DNA of 64,000 nt from Segatella copri. Lineage in GTDB: Bacteria; Bacteroidota; Bacteroidia; Bacteroidales; Bacteroidaceae. The position numbers and the translations under genes were made by a program. The stretch lies in the NCBI RefSeq assembly GCF_019249655.2, contig NZ_CP137557.1, positions 1,060,501 through 1,124,500 on the forward strand. The letters are read 5' to 3'. Under the pieces are notes generated by a model that searched no databases, was not told the DNA's origin, and worked only from the letters and a program-made list of their open reading frames with translations. Of the stretch, positions 1 through 10,507 are shown piece after piece; the stretch's first letter is position 1, and the number at the start of each line of letters is the position of its first letter.

Positions 1-837
1 AGCCGTGCCTTCGGACTGATGGCGATGCCTAAGATTGCCTTCAAGTGGAGTCCTTCGGATCACTGGGCATGGAGAGCCAACTATTCGATGGGCTACCGTT
101 CGCCAAGCATCAAGGAGCTGTTCTTCAACTGGGACCACCTCGGCATGTTCATGATTAAGGGTAACGAGGACCTGAAGCCTGAGAAGAACAACTACGTGAG
201 TCTGGGCACAGAGTACTCGAATGATAACTTCTTCATCTCGGGCAATGTGTATGGCAACTTCTTCCGCAAGAAGATTGAGGGCGTATGGCGCATCTACGAC
301 ATGCAGTATAACTTTGAATATACCAACCTCGCCAAGCAGAACCTCATCGGACTGGAGACCATCATGCGCTGGCACTTCCTCAACCACTTCACGATGAATG
401 CCACCTACAGCTACGTGAACGTGAGCAAGACGGATGGCATCCAGGTGAACACCACTTCGCCTCATGCTGCTACGGCGAGCCTCGACTATAAGTACAACAA
501 GAAGAACTACCGACTGGGTGCCACCTTCTCGGCAAGCTACATGGGTGAGAAGAAGTTTGATGTGCAGGACCGCCTCTCTGTAAACGGCGAGAGCCACGAT
601 GCCTACTTCCGCTGCCAGTTGCCTCAGTATGTTTTGTGCAACCTGTCGGTGATTCAGACCTTCTATAATAAGGTGAAGGTGACGGTGGGTGTGGATAACA
701 TCTTTAACTATGTGCCAAAGACCCTGGGTTCGGGCATCACCATGTTTAACGTGCCAGCCACGGCAGGAGCCAAGGCGCATGTGCAGGTGGAAGTGTTGGT
801 AGATGAATTGGTAAAAGCATTTAGAAAGAAAAAATAA
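1..837 (+). CDS. TonB-dependent outer-membrane receptor, C-terminal part
   Basis: The frame is open from base 1, so the gene starts before the window; about 278 residues remain. The segment alternates aromatic and charged strands as in a TonB-dependent receptor barrel (RSPSIKELFF, NLKPEKN-like region, VGVDNIFNYVPKTLG). The stop overlaps by one base the start of an HmuY-like lipoprotein, so the two are co-transcribed. By analogy with HmuR/HmuY pairs I infer a haem or haem-like substrate. The plug domain and TonB box are outside the window, so substrate cannot be read directly. Confidence 0.85.
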   Translation, partial: SRAFGLMAMPKIAFKWSPSDHWAWRANYSMGYRSPSIKELFFNWDHLGMFMIKGNEDLKPEKNNYVSLGTEYSNDNFFISGNVYGNFFRKKIEGVWRIYDMQYNFEYTNLAKQNLIGLETIMRWHFLNHFTMNATYSYVNVSKTDGIQVNTTSPHAATASLDYKYNKKNYRLGATFSASYMGEKKFDVQDRLSVNGESHDAYFRCQLPQYVLCNLSVIQTFYNKVKVTVGVDNIFNYVPKTLGSGITMFNVPATAGAKAHVQVEVLVDELVKAFRKKK

Positions 838-1784
838 TGAAGAAAGCATTACTATATATAATAGGTATGGCAGCCGCAATGACGAGCTGCGTATCTTATG
901 AGGCAGAGGACTTCACAGGTCATACCTTGCCCCGAAAAACAGGTTATAGCACGGGTGTTACCAACGACTGGCTCTATTTTGACCTGAAGACGGGACATCG
1001 CTATAATGTGCTGAATCCTAACCAGAGTGTCATCGCCTTTATAGACGGCAAACCAATAGAGGAGTATTTCCATTATAAAGGTACTGCCAAACTCGTAAAG
1101 TATTGGAGCGAAGGTGTGCAGAAGAACATCTTCGAGGATGCAGAGCGTGATGAGAACGGCGATACCATCTTTACCAAGAATCAAGCTACAGGCAAGTTAA
1201 CCTATAAGACGGTAAAAAGACAGGCCAGCAGCATTATGGTGATGGAGAACATGGAGGATGACCCCAATACGATGGCTTATCCTGCTACGGAGTGGGACCT
1301 CGCCTTCAATGGTTATCAGCTCCGCACCAACAGTGGAACGAGCGGACCAGGCAAGGGCGGAGCTGCCGACCTGGGCTATGGCGAATATGACAAGTGGACG
1401 AGCAAGGCGCAGGTAGATGCTTATCTGGCAGAACACAATATGACCTTCGCCGTGGATGATTCAGCAAGCGTCTATGTCACCATGTCACAGAACGACTGGA
1501 ACAAGTATTGCATCGCCAACAAACTGGATATGAACGAGAACCCTTGGTTCGACCCGAACAATGGTCCTGCCAAGCAGTTGGTAAGCGGCAATCCGGTGCT
1601 CGAAAAGGCAATGAGTTTCTCGGGGCCACCTCCAGTATATACTCCTTCTTTCCATACCTACGTAATCCGTTCGTGGGATGGCGAGAGATATTACAAGCTC
1701 CAGATTATCTCCTGGTATGATGCCAATGTGCAGATAGGTGACGAGGGAGGAAGAATCAGTTATTACCTAGACGAACTGAAATAA
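837..1784 (+). CDS. HmuY-like surface lipoprotein
   Basis: This 315-residue protein begins with a lipoprotein signal peptide (MKKALLYIIGMAAAMTSC, cleavage before Cys18). The middle has the HmuY-family signature WDLAFNGYQLRTNSGTSG with a glycine-rich stretch, and the end has the strand pattern TYVIRSWDGERYYKLQI. HmuY proteins bind haem outside the cell and pass it to a TonB receptor. The ATG lies inside the stop codon of the receptor gene, which implies translational coupling. Function is inferred from family resemblance and context; ligand residues cannot be assigned from sequence alone. Confidence 0.75.
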   Translation: MKKALLYIIGMAAAMTSCVSYEAEDFTGHTLPRKTGYSTGVTNDWLYFDLKTGHRYNVLNPNQSVIAFIDGKPIEEYFHYKGTAKLVKYWSEGVQKNIFEDAERDENGDTIFTKNQATGKLTYKTVKRQASSIMVMENMEDDPNTMAYPATEWDLAFNGYQLRTNSGTSGPGKGGAADLGYGEYDKWTSKAQVDAYLAEHNMTFAVDDSASVYVTMSQNDWNKYCIANKLDMNENPWFDPNNGPAKQLVSGNPVLEKAMSFSGPPPVYTPSFHTYVIRSWDGERYYKLQIISWYDANVQIGDEGGRISYYLDELK

Positions 1785-1870
1785 TTCAACTGTTCATGAT
1801 AGGGCAGATGCCTCTTCTTACCTATAAATAGGTATTTTCGGGCGAATACCTCTTTTTATGATGCCAAAAA

Positions 1871-1902
1871 TTTGGTGGTTTGCCAGATAATACTTAAATT
1901 TG
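1871..1902 (+). promoter_or_regulatory. Bacteroidetes-type promoter of eno
   Basis: TTTG at 1871-1874 and TAAATTTG at 1895-1902 are separated by 20 bases, the canonical -33/-7 pair of the Bacteroidetes primary sigma factor. It gives a leader of about 65 nt before the enolase start. A short direct repeat (AGAAATAAGATC-like) lies between 1908 and 1942. Confidence 0.75.
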
Positions 1903-1959
1903 CACTCAGAAATCAGATCGGAAATAAGATCAGAAATAAGAAATGTTTAATGTAATTAA

Positions 1960-3282
<1,323 letters not shown>

Positions 3283-3368
3283 TTTCGATGATAAGAAGTT
3301 GAAATAAAAAACAATTTCACCATGACTATACACATTAATATAGAATAGATCAGATACGAAATAGATGG

Positions 3369-3403
3369 GCATGGATAGCCGTGAGGTTGTCCATGCTTTT
3401 TTT
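3369..3403 (+). terminator. Intrinsic terminator after eno
   Basis: GCATGGA (3369-3375) pairs with TCCATGC (3390-3396) and is followed directly by seven T residues. It separates eno from the ZIP gene. Confidence 0.75.
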
Positions 3404-3484
3404 ATCTTCTATCAAGTATCTGCATCTTCACATACATTACTGATAACTTCGATATATTTTATAGTTTAAAAACAAAAAAATGCA

Positions 3485-4231
3485 ATGACAAACGTATTGA
3501 TAAGTGCTTCCGGACTCTGTGGTGCCACCATTATTGGTGCCATTCTGGGATTCTTTGTCAAGGAGTTGCCCCATAAATGGAACGATGCCGTATTGGGATA
3601 TTGTGCCGGAATCATGTTGGCGGCTTCCACGTTGGGACTGATAGTGCCAGCCTTCGAGCAGACCAGTCTTTGGTGGCTGGTAGTAATCGGCGTGATGGCA
3701 GGAGCCTTGTTTCTAAATGTACTAGATCTGGTAACTCCCCATCTTCATCATATCACGGGACTAGACCCCGAGGAGCATCGCAACAATGACAGACTCAGCC
3801 ATGTGATGCTTTTCGTGATGGCGATAGCCCTGCACAAACTGCCAGAGGGAATGGCGGCAGGTGTGAGCGTCTGCTCTGCAGAAGGTGCCACGGAGTGGGG
3901 CGTTTCTTTCGGTATCGCCCTGCAGAACATCCCCGAGGGAATGGTCATCATCGCTCCTTTGATGATGGCTGGCGTTTCAGCGCCCCGCACCTTCTTCATT
4001 TCCATCTTCATCGCCCTGCTCGAAGTGGCAGGCATTCTGTTGGGTTTCGGTTTGGGTTCAGCCTCTTCCACCTTCCTCCCCGTGATGCTGGGTTTTGCCG
4101 GTGGTGCCATGCTTTATGTAACGAGCGACGAGATGATTCCCGAAACCCATGCCCATGGCTTTCAGAAGCAAGCCACTTACGCTCTTCTCCTGGGCTTCAT
4201 CACCTTTGTGTTGATGGAGAAATGTGTGTAG
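3485..4231 (+). CDS. ZIP-family metal transporter
   Basis: A 248-residue integral membrane protein with about eight hydrophobic segments. The two ZIP signature helices are visible: HKLPEGMAAGV and QNIPEGMVI, whose His, Glu and Asn residues bind the metal. The loop between segments 3 and 4 has several His residues (TPHLHHITG), usual in this family. It is likely to import Zn2+ or another divalent cation across the inner membrane. The start at 3485 is used because an ATG five bases upstream hits a stop after two codons. It stands alone between eno and the accessory island. Confidence 0.9.
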   Translation: MTNVLISASGLCGATIIGAILGFFVKELPHKWNDAVLGYCAGIMLAASTLGLIVPAFEQTSLWWLVVIGVMAGALFLNVLDLVTPHLHHITGLDPEEHRNNDRLSHVMLFVMAIALHKLPEGMAAGVSVCSAEGATEWGVSFGIALQNIPEGMVIIAPLMMAGVSAPRTFFISIFIALLEVAGILLGFGLGSASSTFLPVMLGFAGGAMLYVTSDEMIPETHAHGFQKQATYALLLGFITFVLMEKCV

Positions 4232-4555
4232 TCAGATTCTGATACCGAGGCAGGTAGTATTTCCTAAATACAGAGTGTACTTAGGTGTAGGCTTTTTTCC
4301 CAAAAATTCTTCTATAATCTGCTGAATAGCTTAAAATGAGCGATTTATAAGTGTTCAACCTCAATAGAGGTAATGATTTGGCAATAGTCACAACTTCTGC
4401 AATATGCATATGTTTGCTTTGCCTAACAACTCTTTACAGTTGCAAAAATACAAAATAAAAATGAAACCACACTATGTTGGTGCAAAAAAACAATAGTCAT
4501 AAAACAAAGATTAACTTCGCCTTATGACTATTGTTGTCCACATTAAACTTATTTA
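4232..4555. other. Intergenic region with terminator-like hairpin and dispersed repeat copy A
   Basis: No gene is seen. An imperfect palindrome at 4263-4285 (CCTAAATAC/GTACTTAGG) followed by a T-run at 4293-4298 can end the ZIP transcript. Immediately after it begins the dispersed repeat described separately. Confidence 0.7.
4299..4447 (-). repeat. Dispersed ~150-bp repeat, copy A (inverted relative to copy B)
   Basis: Read on the minus strand this stretch matches 31936-32091 on the plus strand. Long shared blocks include AAATCATTACCTC, CATAAATCGCTCATTTTAAG (TTATAAATCGCTC in this copy) and CTATTCAGCAGATT. The minus strand starts with TATTTTTG, a possible -7 element, and ends at the T-run of the ZIP terminator. 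No reading frame is conserved, so it is a non-coding element or a small RNA gene. Confidence 0.75.
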
Positions 4556-6010
4556 TCATTTAATTGGTTCCGCATGCACATAGTATTCACTGTTTATAGG
4601 GTCTTCCCCGTCAGTTTTAAGTATCAGTACCATGCGAGAATGTTTTGTACGCCAATATGCTTTAATATCAGCATCTTCGGGTAGTGCCTTAAACGTTTTA
4701 CACAGCGAAGCCTTTTCTGTTTCTTTTATAGTACTATGTGCTTCATAGTACTGGTCCATAATCTTCAACAGACCTTCTCTTTCACGTTCAAGCACGCCTA
4801 ACATATATTCCTTGTCGTTTTTGTCTTTTGCTCCTTTCAGTACAATACGTAACTCTGCATACGGTTTTGTAATGTCTTCTTTGTAGGCAGTAGGTGGAGT
4901 TAGGATAAACTCACGGCTCTTGTCCAGCAAGCAATATTCTGTTAGTTCGGGGTTCTTGGAATTATACCTTACGTTATCCCAATCGTAACCAAAGAATCCA
5001 TCATTCACCAAATAGAGCCTCTTTCGGGCTTGATAGACAATACGGCCATCTTTATAGCCATTGGCATAGACAATAGTATTGTCATGAGGCGTGAAGAAGT
5101 ATGTGCTCCACCAATAGGAAGTATTCAAACAGTTTGTCTTACGTTCCATGATTCCAAAGCTATCTGGCATATCACGACAATCACTCGTCCAAGTAATTGA
5201 ATCGTAGTAGTTGTAATAGGCATTATCTGAAGAGTTGAAACCATATTCATCGGTAAGCTCAAATGTTACAAGGCAGAAGGTCTGAAACACAGGGTCTGTG
5301 TTGTCTTTGTCGTCTTCTGCATAGTATGCCTTAATCTTAAACTTGCAGTTGTCGGGAACAGAACGGTCAATATCCGTATCATACGTGTAACTTTTCTTCA
5401 TCATTTCCAAATCGGTTTCGGTCATGCGTTTATATACAATCATGCCATATATAGACTTGTAACCATTGCTGCCATCACTCGTCGCTCCCAATTTTTGTAT
5501 GGTGTACATTAAGGTTTTGCCATTCGACTCGTCAAGCTTAAGAATCTGCATGTATCTGCTGTCTGTTGTCTGCTTGTTGCTGCCAAACAGTATGAAGCCT
5601 TTGTCCATGTCATAAGTCCATGATACACGACTGAAACAAAAGGCTGGCAAGGCATCACTATAAAAATAACTAAAAGCTTGCTGTGATGTCTCAAACCAAA
5701 AGTGTGTAGGGCTGCCACCAAATCTGTCTTTCCAAAATTCCTCCTTGCTCAACTTTCCGTTTTCCTGTACCTCATAAGTGGCAATACTCTCCCAACCATA
5801 GCCCTTGACCTTACTCTGTATTTCTTCTGCTGCTATTGGCTTTCTCCCTTTTAGCACACAGCACCCCTCATCATTAACAGTATAGGTTTGGTTGAATAGA
5901 TTCATATCCAACTTACATTGCTCAACACTCAATTCCTCAGACTTATCGCAACTGCCAAATACAACAGTGCAAGCTACGATGAGTGCTATTAACCAAAACT
6001 TCTTAGTCAT
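4556..6010 (-). CDS. Secreted lipoprotein of unknown function
   Basis: A 484-residue protein with a clear lipoprotein signal (MTKKFWLIALIVACTVVFGSC), so it is probably anchored in the outer membrane or exported to the surface. The rest is rich in Tyr, Asp and Lys, with no membrane segment and no motif I recognise. A region near the C-terminus (PYAELRIVLKGAKDKNDKEYMLGVLERER) looks helical. It sits just inside copy A of the dispersed repeat with no operon partner. It may be island cargo or an ordinary chromosomal gene; nothing in the sequence decides. Confidence 0.7.
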   Translation of the reverse strand: MTKKFWLIALIVACTVVFGSCDKSEELSVEQCKLDMNLFNQTYTVNDEGCCVLKGRKPIAAEEIQSKVKGYGWESIATYEVQENGKLSKEEFWKDRFGGSPTHFWFETSQQAFSYFYSDALPAFCFSRVSWTYDMDKGFILFGSNKQTTDSRYMQILKLDESNGKTLMYTIQKLGATSDGSNGYKSIYGMIVYKRMTETDLEMMKKSYTYDTDIDRSVPDNCKFKIKAYYAEDDKDNTDPVFQTFCLVTFELTDEYGFNSSDNAYYNYYDSITWTSDCRDMPDSFGIMERKTNCLNTSYWWSTYFFTPHDNTIVYANGYKDGRIVYQARKRLYLVNDGFFGYDWDNVRYNSKNPELTEYCLLDKSREFILTPPTAYKEDITKPYAELRIVLKGAKDKNDKEYMLGVLEREREGLLKIMDQYYEAHSTIKETEKASLCKTFKALPEDADIKAYWRTKHSRMVLILKTDGEDPINSEYYVHAEPIK

Positions 6011-7133
6011 AATAATCCAAATTTAAAGATTTTACATATAGACAGATTACGGATTTTCAGTGTTTCAAATTCTGCTGTCCAAGATAACTGAGTGCAAAAA
6101 TACAAAAATATCAACGTAATAGTGCATTTTTTTATTTTTTATAACACTCAAAACATACTTTTGTGCAAATAAAGGAAGAATAAACTACACCTGACAAATC
6201 TATTTACATATTTCTATGCACTGCCTACAGTTGGTACACTCACTTTCTGCAACCGTTGGGAGCAAAATTTCTCCGCCCTCATGGTGGAGCGAGGCGTTTT
6301 GGGGTTCCCAAAACATAACCTCGCTTCCTCCTCTAAGAACAAAAGACGAGATATTTGCCTTTCGGCTTTCCATGCCCAAGGTTGCAGACCTTAATTCTCT
6401 CAATTTACGCCAAACATCAAAGCTGCCACATTGAAAGAACAAGGTCACAGACACAAGCTACTTTGTACATGGAGTTTGCAAAGGAAAAGGTGATATTTTC
6501 AGTGTGAAACTTGCCAAGTGTTTCAGTTGTGTGTTGTTGATTTCCTTTGTGAACTATGCCGAGTATGTTATGTGTGCTGTGTGTCCTCGGTATAGTCTGC
6601 ATAAATCTAATGCCATGCTAAAACACTGCGGAGGTTCGCCCAAGTGGCTGGAGGCGCAAAGCCTCCAAGGAACGTTGCTGCAACCATTTCGGAGAATAGA
6701 GCGGTTGCCAATTAATCCACAAGCACATTTTACAGCGTACCAAGTGAGGGCATGTAAAACGTTGAATTGTTGAAGATAGGTATTATCTTTATGAGAACCA
6801 ACCACTTATACCCTCAACAAACTCTCAACAAATAGCTCTACACAACAAATTACTGGGCAAAAAAGAAAGAAAGGAATGGTGTTCATGGTTTTCTCTTTTC
6901 AACATTATCTTTCTTTTGTTGAGAGATTTGTTGAGAATATGTTGAGCCGTAAATGCCTGATGTTCAATACTTCTTTCATCATATTCAACAATTCAACAAA
7001 AATAAGGGGTGTTTTGTCCGTCATTTTTATGAACAGAACTCATCCCCCTACAAGTAAGAATGTCATGCTTATGCTTCAGTACTTATTCACGACAGTACGA
7101 CAGCGCCAAGCCAACAAACAAGCAAGAGGACAT
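6011..7133. other. Long non-coding stretch with hairpins (mobile-element remnant)
   Basis: No reading frame here looks like a real gene. Visible structure: a nested inverted repeat at 6286-6328 (outer GGAGCGAGG with CCTCGCTTCC, inner GTTTTGGG/CCCAAAAC), which resembles a transfer origin or recombination site, and a perfect stem GGAGGC/GCCTCC near 6650-6668. The right part (6770-7005) is an inverted copy of the iteron region at 25.5-25.7 kb. I read the stretch as the decayed end of an NBU-like element. Confidence 0.6.
6770..7005 (-). repeat. Iteron-like region, left inverted copy
   Basis: The reverse complement aligns along its length with 25526-25745, including the clustered heptamer TTGTTGA and its complement TCAACAA. 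The copy at 25.5 kb lies between a helicase-like and a primase-like gene, so this kind of sequence is likely a replication origin. Here the flanking primase genes are missing and only the small protein and integrase follow. Confidence 0.75.
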
Positions 7134-7508
7134 TCAACTAAAGGCGGTTGTTCCTCCACTGAATTGTAGGACAATGACACTACTTTTCTCTTTTGCCCCG
7201 TACAACTTCTTCATGATGGTGTCCCGAAACCGAACAGCACCATAAGAGCCTATACGGAAACAAAGGGCAACAACCATCGGGAAACCATACATCGTTTGCC
7301 AAATGCCCTTGGAGGTTTCCTGTTTCTGTTGTACCTCCGACATGGGCAACAAACCTTCCTCGTATATCGACCTTATCACAGCATGGAGTTTCGGGGCGGT
7401 GACATGGAGCATATCAACCAATTCACCCTCACTCATCCACAAGTCTTGCAAGTTGGACGGAATGGATAACATTCCATTTCCGTCCACGGTGATTACAGTC
7501 CTTTTCAT
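7134..7508 (-). CDS. Small integrase-linked protein of unknown function (left copy)
   Basis: A 124-residue protein starting MKRTVITVDGNGMLSIPSNL. Its start overlaps the integrase stop by four bases, so the two are translated together. A closely similar protein of 123 residues is at 10504-10875 in the same arrangement. The central GELVDMLHVTAPKLHAVIRSIY looks helical and could bind DNA, but I do not recognise the family. Constant linkage to the integrase suggests a recombination accessory role, which is inference. Confidence 0.75.
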   Translation of the reverse strand: MKRTVITVDGNGMLSIPSNLQDLWMSEGELVDMLHVTAPKLHAVIRSIYEEGLLPMSEVQQKQETSKGIWQTMYGFPMVVALCFRIGSYGAVRFRDTIMKKLYGAKEKSSVIVLQFSGGTTAFS

Positions 7509-8728
7509 GCCATTCCCCCCATTGTCGGCATATGCCCCTTGATTCGACTTTCAAAAGCTGATATGTCATGCTCCAATTTAGTACTTGTCACCTTTGCGTA
7601 AATTTGTGTTGTGGCGATGTCCGTATGTCCCAGTATCTTGCTTACACTCTCTATCGGCATACCGTAGTTTAAAGCCAAAACTGCGAACGAATGCCGGCTT
7701 ACATGAAATGAAATTCGCTTCTTGATGCCACACATTTTTGCCACTTTCTTTATACGCTTGTTTACCATGTCAAGTGAGCCAATATTAAACAAGTGCATAT
7801 CTTTTCTCAATGGCTTGTAACGTTCAATTATCTGTATGGCTGCATCTATCAGTTTAATTTTGAATGGTACGCCTGTCTTTTGACGCTGAGAAACTATCCA
7901 TGGAGACCCACTTATAATGGCAACATTGTCCTCTGTAAGATTCTTGATGTCAACGAAAGAGATACCTGTCCAACAACCAAACATAAATAAGTCTCTCGCA
8001 AAAGCAAAGTTGGGATTTTCCAACTCTATTCCTGCAAATATGTCCAATTCTTCCTCTGTCAAGAACTCACGCTCCTTGTGGTCTGGGTCAACGTGGTACA
8101 TGGCAAACGGATTTCTCTGTATCTTGCCGTTGTAGTGTGCTGCCGTGACGATATGCTTCAATGGTATGGAGTATATCCAAATGGTAGATTGCGTGAGTCC
8201 AATGACATTCTTCAAATACAGACAAAAATCACGGATGAACTCCTCGGTAAGCTCATTCATGGACATATCGCTGCGCTTGTACTGAAATTTGATGAACTCG
8301 GCAACGTACTTTCTTACCGTCAGATACTTGCGGTAGGTTCGGACAGCTCGGTCTTTTCCCACGCGTTGGGCAAAGGCTGCGTTCTCCTTGTCAAAAGCTC
8401 TGAGTAATGTCTCATACTCCGTACCTATGCCTTGATATGCGTTTCTCACCATTTCAGCGGTAACGAACGCCTCACGGTCGGAAAGCCGTTGGTAATGCTT
8501 AGCGATTTGAGCCTTGATGTTATCAAGCGCAAAGTTCACCTCATTGGCTTCCTTGCTTCTGCCTTTGGCTCTGTTGCCCTTGGCATCCCATATCGCTTTG
8601 GTCACGCTCAGCTTGCAACTGAACTGTGCGATAGTTCCGTTGATTGTCACACGTCCCATGATAGGGACAATTCCGTTTCTCTCCTTGCTTCCGTTTACAT
8701 AGAAGACTGTCTTGAATGTACTTCTCAT
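7505..8728 (-). CDS. Tyrosine recombinase/integrase (left copy)
   Basis: 407 residues with an N-terminal arm-type domain, a SAM-like core-binding domain (about 110-200) and a C-terminal catalytic domain. The HxxR box is HVSRHSFAVLAL and the end is LGHTDIATTQIYAKV with the nucleophilic Tyr. At the usual first Arg the sequence is TGISF, so Ser replaces Arg, a substitution also known in IntDOT. It is about 85-90% similar to the integrase at 9284-10507 in mirror orientation. It belongs to a mobile element whose left part has decayed. Confidence 0.93.
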   Translation of the reverse strand: MRSTFKTVFYVNGSKERNGIVPIMGRVTINGTIAQFSCKLSVTKAIWDAKGNRAKGRSKEANEVNFALDNIKAQIAKHYQRLSDREAFVTAEMVRNAYQGIGTEYETLLRAFDKENAAFAQRVGKDRAVRTYRKYLTVRKYVAEFIKFQYKRSDMSMNELTEEFIRDFCLYLKNVIGLTQSTIWIYSIPLKHIVTAAHYNGKIQRNPFAMYHVDPDHKEREFLTEEELDIFAGIELENPNFAFARDLFMFGCWTGISFVDIKNLTEDNVAIISGSPWIVSQRQKTGVPFKIKLIDAAIQIIERYKPLRKDMHLFNIGSLDMVNKRIKKVAKMCGIKKRISFHVSRHSFAVLALNYGMPIESVSKILGHTDIATTQIYAKVTSTKLEHDISAFESRIKGHMPTMGGMA

Positions 8729-9283
8729 AATTCCTTGCTTTTTGTTCTGTGCAAAATTAAATCATGAGAGTTGCATGGCAAATTCACAACCTGCGCAGAA
8801 TTGAGAAGTAAAAACCGAAGCCGTTAAAAATGCTTATTAGAGCGTTTCTTTGAGGTAATGACTTGAAAGCGTTTCTACTTCTCAAATCCGCCATTTTCGC
8901 ATTTCCTCACGAATGCCACAAAAAGCCAACGACTGCCACAACCACTTGAAACTCAAAACAAAAGCTCAAATCTGCTATTTTTTGCTTTTTTAGTCCTTCT
9001 TTTTTTGAAAAATAACGCCTAAAAAAGCAAAATATAGCAGAATGATGCTTTTATTTTGAGTTTCAAGTGGTTGTGGCTGTTGTTGGCATTAAGTGGCATA
9101 GACGAGGAATAGCGAAAAACGCAGATTGGAGAAATAGAAACGCTTTCAAATCATTACCTCGCAGAAACGCCCTAATAAGCATTTTTAACGGTGACGGTTC
9201 AAATTTCCCCATTCTGCGTAAGTTTTGATTTTGCCATGCAGCTCTCATAGTTTAATTTTGCACCGAACAAAAAAGTAAGAATT
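8729..9283. other. Divergent integrase spacer with inverted repeats (possible attachment region)
   Basis: The region holds the upstream sequences of both integrases. Each arm has a stretch related to the dispersed repeat (AATCATTACCTC and GAAACGC, about 9145-9190 and mirrored at 8830-8872). Each also has the block around ATTCTGCGTA (9183-9225, mirrored at 8785-8815) that recurs near 12.0 kb. AT-rich blocks form the centre. Position suggests integrase binding sites, which is inference. Confidence 0.6.
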
Positions 9284-10507
9284 ATGAGATGCACTTTCAA
9301 GACAGTCTTCTATGTAAATGGAAGCAAGGAGAGAAACGGAATTGTCCCTATCATGGGACGTGTGACAATCAACGGAACTATCGCACAGTTCAGTTGCAAG
9401 CAGAGCGTTACCAAGGCTATCTGGGATGCCAAGGGCAACAGAGCCATAGGCAAGAGTAAGGAAGCCAAGGAGGTGAATTTTGCGCTCGACAACATCAAGG
9501 CTCAAATCGCCAAGCATTACCAACGACTTTCCGACCGTGAGGCGTTCGTTACCGCTGAAATGGTGAGAAACGCCTATCAAGGCATAGGCACCGAATACGA
9601 GACCTTGCTCAGAGCTTTCGACAAGGAGAACGCAGCCTTTGCCAAGCGTGTAGGCAAGGACAGAGCCAAGAACACTTACAACAAGTATCTTGTGGTGAGA
9701 AAGTACGTTGCCGAGTTCATCAAGTATCAGTACAAGCGCAGCGATATGTCCATGAATGAGCTTACCGAGGAGTTTATCCGTGACTATTGCCTTTACTTGA
9801 AAAATGTGGTAGGGCTTGCGCAGTCCTCCATTTGGATTTACTCCATACCTCTGAAACATATCGTTACGGCGGCACACTACAACGGCAAGATACCGAGAAA
9901 TCCGTTTGCCATGTACCACGTTGACCCAGACCACAAGGAACGTGAGTTCTTGACCTTGGATGAGCTTACTGCCATGACTGATATAAAGTTGGAAGACCCC
10001 AATATGGCATTTGCAAGAGACCTCTTTATCTTTGGTTGTTGGACAGGTATATCATTCATTGACATCAAGAACTTGACTGAGGACAATATCAGCATGGTAA
10101 ACAGTGCTCCTTGGATTGTGTCCAAACGTCAGAAGACAGGCGTGCCGTTTCAAATCAAGCTGATGGATATTCCTATGCAGATTGTTGAGCGATACAAATC
10201 TTTCAGAAAGGGCAACCACTTGTTCAACATTGGTAATCTTGACGGCATCAACAAGCGCATCAAAAAAGTAGCTGTAATGTGTGGCATCAAGAAGCGGGTT
10301 TCGTTCCATGTGTCCCGTCATAGTTGGGCTGTTTTAGCCTTGGAGTATGGTATGCCGATAGAAAGTGTGAGTAAGATTCTTGGTCACACGAACATCACCA
10401 CAACGCAGATATACGCTAAGGTGACAAGCACCAAGCTTGACCATGACATATCTGTCTTTGAAAGTCGAATCAAGGGGCATTTGCCTGCAATGGGAGGGAT
10501 GGCATGA
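9284..10507 (+). CDS. Tyrosine recombinase/integrase (right copy)
   Basis: 407 residues, same organisation as the left copy: N-terminal arm domain, core-binding domain with EFIKYQYKRSDMSMNEL, catalytic domain with HVSRHSWAVLAL and LGHTNITTTQIYAKV. TGISF again replaces the usual first Arg. It reads in the same direction as the following small gene and as the replication/mobilisation genes at 24.4-28.3 kb. I therefore take it as the integrase of that NBU-like element, with cargo and another element inserted between. Confidence 0.93.
   Translation: MRCTFKTVFYVNGSKERNGIVPIMGRVTINGTIAQFSCKQSVTKAIWDAKGNRAIGKSKEAKEVNFALDNIKAQIAKHYQRLSDREAFVTAEMVRNAYQGIGTEYETLLRAFDKENAAFAKRVGKDRAKNTYNKYLVVRKYVAEFIKYQYKRSDMSMNELTEEFIRDYCLYLKNVVGLAQSSIWIYSIPLKHIVTAAHYNGKIPRNPFAMYHVDPDHKEREFLTLDELTAMTDIKLEDPNMAFARDLFIFGCWTGISFIDIKNLTEDNISMVNSAPWIVSKRQKTGVPFQIKLMDIPMQIVERYKSFRKGNHLFNIGNLDGINKRIKKVAVMCGIKKRVSFHVSRHSWAVLALEYGMPIESVSKILGHTNITTTQIYAKVTSTKLDHDISVFESRIKGHLPAMGGMA

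Noticed and set aside
6200..6454. Minus-strand frame ending with a ferredoxin-like Cys pattern (CTNCRQCIEICK)
   Set aside because: Only 84 codons, rest of the frame has no protein-like composition, and it overlaps a strong DNA inverted repeat. The Cys pattern is most likely chance.
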